Shown: positions 58,331-64,000 of the stretch, piece by piece
How positions within the stretch are numbered: position 1 is the stretch's first letter
Layout of the letters: every line of letters begins with the position of its first letter
Assembly: GCA_026018925.1 (NCBI GenBank)
Contig: JAKSZU010000012.1
Coordinates: 49,085,207 to 49,149,206 of the forward strand
DNA: 64,000 nucleotides
Direction: 5' to 3'
Source: Tupaia tana
Taxonomy: Eukaryota > Chordata > Mammalia > Scandentia > Tupaiidae
The notes under the pieces: model-generated
Database searches by the model: none
What the model saw: only the letters and a program-made list of their open reading frames with translations
Told to the model about the DNA's origin: nothing
Translations under genes and position numbers: made by a program

Positions 58331-58485
58331 TAGTAGCATACCAAACCCAACAGCACATCAAAAAGAATATACACTATGACCAAGTGTGATTCATCCCAGA
58401 GACATAAGGATGATGCAATACACACAAATCAGTACACGCAATACATAAGATCAACAGAAGGAAAGACAAAAACCATATGATCAAG

Positions 58486-58757
58486 GGGACCAGCAGTTAG
58501 CATAATGGCTATGTTGCTGGACTCCCATGTGGTCAACTGCGGTTTGAGTCCCGGACCCGGTGACTTAAAACTTACGCCGGGTGCATATGTGTGTGTGCCC
58601 AAGATCCTGAGAGGAGAATGGAGGAGAAGGGATTGCTGTGTGGCCATCCCCCCTGGGGGGTTATTTCTCGCTTTCTGTCTCTCTGTCTCTCTCTGTCTTT
58701 CTGGCGAGCACATGCGCCCTATAGCAAAAACCTCTCAAAAAAAAAAAAAAAAAAAAA
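58486..58757 (+). mobile_element. tRNA-derived SINE in L1
   Basis: Complete copy with A-tail; AACCATATGATCA-like sequence on both sides. Confidence 0.9.
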
Positions 58758-59104
58758 CCACACAATAAAAAACAAAAAACCCCATATAATCATCTCAATA
58801 AATACAGAAAAAGCATTTGACAAAATTCAACATCCCTTATGATAAAAACCCTCAACAAATTAGTTAAAGAAGCAATATCCCTCAACACAATAAAAGCCAT
58901 ATATGACAAACCCACAACTAACATGATACTGAATGGAAAAAAAGTTGAAAGCTTTTCTTCTAAAAGGCTGAGTAAAACAAAGATGTCCAATTTCACCACT
59001 CTTATTCCACATTGTGTTAAAAGTCCTAGCTAGAACAATTAGAAGAAAAAAACAAGTGGCATTCAAATTGCAGAGGAGAAAGTCAAGTTATTCTTGTTCC
59101 CAGA

Positions 59105-59137
59105 ATGTGTGCGTGTATGTATATGTATATATGTGTG

Positions 59138-59168
<31 letters not shown>

Positions 59169-59170
59169 AT
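59105..59170. repeat. TG/TA microsatellite
   Basis: GTGTATATATGTGTG-type repeats between the end of the L1 ORF2 sequence and the NUDT4-type pseudogene. Confidence 0.85.
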
Positions 59171-59171
59171 T

Positions 59172-59815
59172 TTCTTTTTCTCCTGAAGACTTGACCTAGC
59201 CCTGACTTGCAATCATCTCTATTCCTGGGAAGAGTGGTAGTGTGGAGGGCCTCCTATGTGGGTGGCTGCAGCAGCAGCAACAGCGGTGAGAACTCGCCTC
59301 TGATGAAGTTCAAGTAAAACCAGACTCCAACCTATGACCCCGAGGGCTTCAGGAAGCAGTCTGTTTCTCTGTACTTTCAGAGAAAACAGGAGGAAAAGGT
59401 GCTGCTGGTGAGTAGCAGTCTACCCAGATCACTGGATTACCCTGGGAGGAGGGATGGCACCCAGGAAGAAGGGATGGTAACCAGGGAGGAGTCTGGAGGT
59501 GCTGCAGTGAGGGAAGTGTATAAAGAGGCTAACATCAAAGAAAAATTAGGCAGACTTCTGCCTGATTCCCTAAAATCAGGGAATCTTTGAGAACAAAGAC
59601 TGAAAGCACAGGATATATATTTATGTTCTTTCCATCATCTCAATGTTCAAGGATTGGAAAGATTCTGATAATATAGGAAGGAAGAAAGAGTGAAAAGCTA
59701 AAGCTGGGTTGTTCCCCTATAGATGGAAATTCCACGGCCCCCTTTCCTTACAAATAATAATGTCTTGTTTGTAACTGTTGCACAGACAGCAGGTTGCCAC
59801 CTACTATAAGACAGG
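59172..59815 (+). pseudogene. NUDT4P: NUDT4-type processed pseudogene
   Basis: Intronless copy of a diphosphoinositol polyphosphate phosphohydrolase mRNA (Nudix family). A CAG-rich 5' leader near 59266-59285 precedes an ATG at 59303. The frame reads MKFK, then a stop, then NQTPTYDPEGFRKQ, later VLLVSSS, GGAAVREVY, GRLL, DNIGRKK, EKLKLGCSP and GNST, all NUDT4 landmarks. Damage: stop at codon 5, a 21-base tandem duplication in the Nudix region near 59450-59490, a Glu-to-Lys change in the REVYEE catalytic motif (REVYKE), a frameshift near 59570, loss of roughly 25 codons between GRKKE and EKLK, and stops near the C-terminus. NUDT4 fits better than NUDT3 because of GGAAVREVY and the GCSP-GNST tail. 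It sits where the L1 ORF2 sequence breaks off. Sequence up to about 60090 may be its 3' untranslated region. Confidence 0.85.
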
Positions 59816-60105
59816 AAATTGGAAAGACCTTTCCCACTAAGTACAGTCTCATGGGGGAGGCTTCTTTGTTTTCCTTGGCCAACATCCAAATGATGCTTGC
59901 TTTCACTTTTGACCTGCCATAAGAATTGGCTCTATGAGTAATTTTGTCATATTTATTTAAAGGTATGATTGAAGATTTTGCTTACTGTATCAATGATTCC
60001 TAAATATGGCTACATATGAAACATTATTTGTGAATGTGGTGGAGATGATGTGGATCAAATGCAAGTCTCATACACTGCCATGAGAATATAAGATAGTGCA
60101 GCCTT

Positions 60106-60377
60106 GGGACCAGCAGTTAGCGTAATGGCTATGTCGCTGGACTCCCACGTAGTTGACCGCGGTTCGAGTCCCGGACCCGGCGGCTTAAACTCACGCCGGG
60201 CGCGTGTGCGTGCGTGCCCAAGATCCCGAGAGGAGAATGGAGGAGAAGGGATTGCGGCGTGGCCATCCCCCCTGGGGGGTGATTTCCTGCTTTCTATCTC
60301 TCTGTCTCTCTCTGTCTGTCTGGCGAGCGCACGCGCCCTATAGCAAAAACCTCTCCAAAAAAAGAAAAAATTAAAAA
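60106..60377 (+). mobile_element. tRNA-derived SINE, young-looking
   Basis: Near-consensus copy with a perfect duplication AAGATAGTGCAGCCTT on both sides (60090-60105 and 60378-60393). Shares with 58050 the variants TTTCCTGCTTTCTATC. Confidence 0.94.
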
Positions 60378-60399
60378 AAGATAGTGCAGCCTTCAGATA

Positions 60400-60950
60400 C
60401 AATCTTTTATAAAGCTAAACATATTTATCATATGATCCTGCAAATGGACTCCAAGAAAAGCAAAAACATATGTCCTCACAAAGACTTATCCATAAATACT
60501 CATGGCAACATTATTTATTCATAATCACAAAAACTAGAAACAACCTTGCATTAAACACCTTGATAGATTAAACTCTAATACATCAATGCAATGAAGTATT
60601 ATTAAGCAGTTAAAAGGAATGAATTAATGGAATATACAGCAACTTGAGTTTGTGGAAATAAAAGAAACTAGTTTCAAAAAGTTGTATACTAAATAATTCC
60701 ATTTATTTGACAAGCCATTCAAGGAGAAGTATAAGAACTAACAAATGTCCAATTATCAATTACTTAGGGCTGGAAATCAGAGAAGACTGATTGCAAAGGA
60801 ATACAATTAAATTTTTTCAATATCGAAAGTAGTCTATATCCCTATTATGGTGTTAGGTACACCAATGTATACATTTATGAAAGCTTATGAAATAATCCAC
60901 TTAAAATGGCAAATTTTACTGTATAAAACTGCCTTGATTAGAAGAGGTGA
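60400..60950 (+). mobile_element. Old L1 3' region
   Basis: TATGATCCTGCAAATGGACT, the GGCAACATTATTTATTCATA block and AATGGCAAATTTTACTGTAT follow a common old L1 3' region. Confidence 0.55.
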
Positions 60951-61183
60951 AGAATAATAACACAAAGAATCTGAAGAGCTTTGAAAAGCTTTTGCAATAC
61001 TGCGCTACACTATTTTTATAACCTCTATATAAGGGCTCAAGGAAAAGTTTTGTTTTCTTTTTTACTCTATTAGCAGTAAAGGCTATGCTTTATTTAAGTA
61101 ATAATGCCAGCAGTAATTAAAATGGTGGATGCCTATGGTGTACTACTCAAGTCAAGCACTCTGCTAAAGATTTTAAAACTCAG

Positions 61184-61449
61184 GGGACCAGCAGTTAGTG
61201 TAATGGCTATGTCGCTGGACTCCCATGTAGCTGACCGCGGTTTGAGTCCCGGACCCGGTGGCTTAAACTCACGCCGGGCGCATGTGCATGTGTGCCCAAG
61301 ATCCTGAGAGTAGAATGGAGGAGAAGGGATTGCGGTGTGACCATCCCCCCCCACCCCCAGGGGGGTGATTTCTCGCTTTCTGTCTTTCTGGCAAGCACAC
61401 GCGCCCTATAGCAAAATCCTCTCAAAAAAAAAAAATAAATAAATAATTA
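61184..61449 (+). mobile_element. tRNA-derived SINE
   Basis: An 18-base perfect duplication AAAGATTTTAAAACTCAG (61166-61183, 61450-61467). Body has an expanded C-run at the palindrome. Confidence 0.92.
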
Positions 61450-61699
61450 AAAGATTTTAAAACTCAGTGTCTCATTTCCCACTTTCCAGCTGTAAGAATT
61501 ACCCACATTTTAATCCTTTTCAGTTAATTTCTTATCAACAAATTGCTGTGCAGAAGGTAGATCACAAACTGGACTGGTTTTGGATGGTAGGATATATAGG
61601 CTGTTGGTTTTGCTAATTACAACAATAGAAAGAGTAATAATAACTAATATTTTATAACAATTCAGTGTATATTTAAAAATAGCTAGAAGAGAGGATTTC

Positions 61700-61850
61700 A
61701 AATGATCACACCATAAAGTGATGATAAGTGTTTAATATGGTGACTGTGTATTTCTATGGTTTGTTCATTATGTATTATAATCATATATTGAAAAATCACA
61801 CTGTACTCATAAATATATACAACTATTATATGCTAATAAAAATTATAGTC
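61700..61850 (+). mobile_element. L1-type 3' end
   Basis: AATCACACTGTACTCATAAA then TATATACAACTATTATATG and an A-rich end are typical of L1 3' termini. Confidence 0.5.
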
Positions 61851-62060
61851 ACTAACTGAGTGCTTACTAGGTCCCAGATGCTATTCTAAGAATTGTACAG
61901 GTGTTGATTATTTGTGTCACCTTCAATGTAAAATAAGCACTATAGTCATTTTCATTTACAGAAGAGGAAACCAAGGCACCGAGGAGTAGAGAAGCTTGTC
62001 TGAAGTCATAAACTTCTAAAACTTCTAAATGGCAGTTGGACTTGTCATAAGTGGAAATTT
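61850..62060 (+). repeat. MIR
   Basis: GAGTGCTTACTAGGTCCCAG, ATTTACAGAAGAGGAAACC and GAAGTCATAAACTTCT follow MIR core order. Confidence 0.8.
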
Positions 62061-62183
62061 AAACTCAAAGGCTGCTCACGCATGCTTAGAAAATAGATTT
62101 GTTAATCTAAGTGCATTCCTCACTATTCAAATTTCACATAGTATAAAACAAAACCAAAAATTTTAGAAATAAGTTTAAAAGCC

Positions 62184-62410
62184 AGAGCCAGCAGGTGGCA
62201 TGGTGGTTAAGTTGTTTGATTCCCACTTGGCAGATTGCTGTTTGAGTCCTGGGCCTGGTGGCTTGAAAATCATGCCAGGCATGTGTGCGTGTATGCCCAA
62301 AATCCTGAGAGGAAAATGAAGGAGAAGGGTAATGTGCTCATCGCCCCTGCGGGGTGATTTCTCACTTACCTTCTCTGGTGAGTGCACATTGACCTATGAT
62401 AAAAAAAACT
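62184..62410 (+). mobile_element. Old SINE relative
   Basis: Head AGCCAGCAGGTGGCATGGTG closely resembles the short-family head, yet the long-family body follows (CCCCTGCGGGGTGATTTCTC). Confidence 0.75.
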
Positions 62411-62481
62411 TATAAAAAATAATAACAAAAAAATAAAAAAGAGAGAGAGCTAGAGAAAGAAAAATATTAAAAATAATTTCA

Positions 62482-62740
62482 GGCCCAGCCTCTGTGGCAT
62501 ATTTAGTAGTTTACCTGATTGCAGTGTTTGAAGCTTACTGGTGACAGCAGCTTGAATCTCCAGCTAAGTGAGCCTGAAAACACTCTTGGAGCATGCACTT
62601 GGGTCCAAGATCCTGATAAGCTGAAGGACTGGAGGAAGGAGGTCGGACATGACCAGACCCTGTGGATGGTGCTTCTCACTCTACAACCCCACCCCATCTC
62701 CCAAATCTTGCACATGCATATGCTCTATTAGGAATAATTT
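62482..62740 (+). mobile_element. Very old SINE relative
   Basis: Only the order of blocks is recognisable (GGCCCAGCCTCTGTGGCATA head, CCAAGATCCTGATAAGC, late CATGCATATGCTCTATTAGG). It lies 190 bases upstream of the GLYAT-like exon. Confidence 0.5.
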
Positions 62741-62925
62741 TTAAAATGTTTTAAAGGGGCACTGTGCTTTCTACCTGTCTTACTCTTTCTTAGAGTTAGG
62801 TCTAAGGTCAATAATGAAATAACAGGAATGGATAACATGGCATTAACTTAAAGTACCCAGTATGTCTGTACGTCTTGCATTTCTTTTCATTCCTTGATGC
62901 TTCTTGATCTTCTTTTTATGTTAAG

Positions 62926-63015
62926 GTACCTGCCAAGATGTTCCATTTGCAGAACCCACAGATGCTACAGGTGCTTGAAAAGTCCTTGATGAAGAGCCTC
63001 CCTGAATCCTTAAAG
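62926..63015 (+). CDS. GLYAT: First coding exon of a GLYAT-like gene (partial, runs off window)
   Basis: The acceptor is TTAAG at 62921-62925, with 12 untranslated bases, ATG at 62938, 26 codons (MFHLQNPQMLQVLEKSL to PESLK) and a donor GTAAGA at 63016. Length, phase and ending are identical to GLYATL2 exon 2. The core QMLQ-LEKSL-KSLP-SLK fits GLYAT better than GLYATL1, GLYATL2 or GLYATL3. The product would be glycine N-acyltransferase, the mitochondrial enzyme that conjugates benzoyl-CoA and related acyl-CoAs to glycine. The remaining exons lie beyond 64000, so the paralogue assignment rests on 26 residues plus gene order. Confidence 0.8.
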
Positions 63016-63079
63016 GTAAGAGTAAAATATTCTTAGGGGGTAAAAAAAAGACTAGGATCTATTCATATAAGGTTTGAGA

Positions 63080-63250
63080 AAGACAATGAGCATCCTCTGA
63101 GCATCTCTTCTGTGCCATGAACTCACTTGTATTATACCTCATTTCATTCATATCTTGCCGAAACGCAGGTATAATATATCTATATACTAATGAAGAAACG
63201 GGGGCAAAGTTAGATAGTTTGACCAAAACCACACCAATTGTGAGTAGCAA
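63080..63250 (-). repeat. MIR fragment
   Basis: Diverged MIR core (TTCTGTGCCATGAACTCAC, ACTAATGAAGAAACGGGGGC) in the intron after the GLYAT-like exon. The core text reads on the shown strand, so strand assignment is uncertain. Confidence 0.45.
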
Positions 63251-64000
63251 TGCCACAATTACATCCAGTAAATTCTTTGCTGTGTGATAACTCAAAAATT
63301 TTCCTTTGTACTCTTTATCAAGAATTGTCTTATATAATACTGAAAGTTTTTCAGAGTTGCAATATTAACTAACGCATTAATGTTTTATTTGTTCTTCCTA
63401 AATAACCGTGTGCCTGATAAGATGTTAACTACATGACTCTTCTTTGAAATTAATAGTAGAACAATTCTCATTTTGCCATACTATAATGAATTATGCATAT
63501 TTGGGGTAAGATGGTAATTTCATTTTTAGAAATATATCAGTGATCTCATCCCAGAGAAGTGCTTTATTTTTTCACAATAATGTATGTTACAAAGTGACTA
63601 GAATATCACCAGGAATGAAGAGTGCCTTTATATTTCAATAAAGATATTCATTCACCAGGAAGACATTTTTTAAAATGTGGAAATATATATACATTATGAT
63701 AGAGTCTCAAAATATACAAGACAAAAACTGATAGATCTGAAAGAAGATAAATCCATGGGTATCATTAAACACTTCATTACTCTTAGTAGTTTATGGAACA
63801 AACAGAAAACATCTAAGTATATAGAAAACCTGAAGAGTATTATAAATCCATGAGAATTCATTGATATTGACAGAGTTTGCTCAACAGCATGAGAATATAT
63901 ATTCTTTTCAAGTGCTTAGAGAACATTTACCAAGATAGACCATATTTTTCAGATTTTTAAATAATTGAAATCCAACTAAGTTTGTTTTTCTAGTGTCCAT
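63251..64000. other. Intron sequence to window end
   Basis: AT-rich; 63640-64000 resembles decayed L1 ORF2 endonuclease-region sequence (ATCTGAAAGAAGATAAATCC, GCATGAGAATATATATTC). No second GLYAT exon is seen. Confidence 0.4.

Larger units (their letters stand above)
50880..59100 (+). mobile_element. Long decayed L1 with many later insertions
   Basis: 50880-51500 looks like L1 5'UTR. 52230-52600 is an ORF1 3' remnant. 52600-59100 follows ORF2 in order (endonuclease blocks near 53500-54500, reverse-transcriptase blocks near 57880-59080). Insertions: the SINE pair at 51656-52187, SINEs at 52863, 53227, 53732, 58050 and 58486, a 7SL-type monomer at 54533, and HAL1 copy 3. Removing them restores L1 order. 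Frames are broken throughout. Confidence 0.65.

Noticed and set aside
58148-58333. Open frames of 60-110 codons reading [17 protein letters not shown] and similar, found dozens of times on both strands
   Set aside because: They are chance translations of the tRNA-derived SINE, always in the same place relative to the repeat, not a protein family.
1-64000. CRISPR arrays, operons, bacterial mobile elements
   Set aside because: The window is mammalian; periodic repeats are microsatellites and SINE tails.
63016-64000. A second exon of the GLYAT-like gene
   Set aside because: No acceptor followed by the family VYG block was found before the window ends.

Overview
This is a window of mammalian nuclear DNA with two members of the glycine N-acyltransferase family on the plus strand. 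Only exons are coding. Everything else is intron or intergenic DNA, dense in retroelements: L1, HAL1, MIR, L2, MaLR-type LTRs, one class I endogenous retrovirus (ERV), and about 40 copies of a tRNA-derived SINE. L1, MIR, L2 and MaLR together mean a placental mammal. A tRNA-7SL composite SINE near 26.8 kb and a 7SL-type monomer near 54.6 kb point to Euarchontoglires. The dominant SINE (about 265 bp, intact A and B boxes, its own body) is not primate Alu, rodent B1/B2 or rabbit C-SINE. A tree shrew (Scandentia) is my best guess and a colugo the main alternative. That is inference from memory of SINE families.

Layout. 0-4 kb: an LTR-like end and unclassified, probably ERV-derived, sequence. 4-11.6 kb: SINEs and a decayed, rearranged L1. 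11.8-14.1 kb: a HAL1 (half-LINE) with an intact 333-codon ORF1, inserted in an old MIR between 17-bp target-site duplications (TSDs). 15.9-23.5 kb: all coding exons of GLYATL2 (five exons, 301 codons, canonical splice sites, polyadenylation signal). 24-35 kb: old MaLR LTRs, microsatellites, a second HAL1, SINEs and MIRs. 35.9-43.7 kb: a minus-strand gammaretrovirus-like provirus with both LTRs, a 4-bp TSD, a tRNA-Gln-type primer site and a rearranged 5' LTR. 47.0-47.6 kb: a repeat-free block with a CCAAT box, a TATA-like box and a splice donor, a candidate promoter and non-coding first exon for the next gene. 50.9-59.1 kb: a long decayed L1 hosting SINEs and a third HAL1. 59.2-59.8 kb: a NUDT4-type processed pseudogene. 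62.9-63.0 kb: first coding exon of a second family member, most like GLYAT, running off the window.

How the genes relate. GLYATL2 and the GLYAT-like gene lie head to tail on one strand, as I recall for the human 11q12 cluster. Both proteins would conjugate acyl-CoAs to glycine: GLYAT classically benzoyl and other small acyl groups in liver and kidney mitochondria, GLYATL2 medium and long-chain acyl groups, reported at the endoplasmic reticulum. No operon, CRISPR or bacterial feature is present. The most unusual items are the HAL1 with a doubled 3' tail, the ERV whose leader invaded its own 5' LTR, the GC palindrome kept across SINE copies of very different age, and the composite tRNA-7SL SINE. 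Repeat family names and percentages are by-eye judgements; no database search was run.
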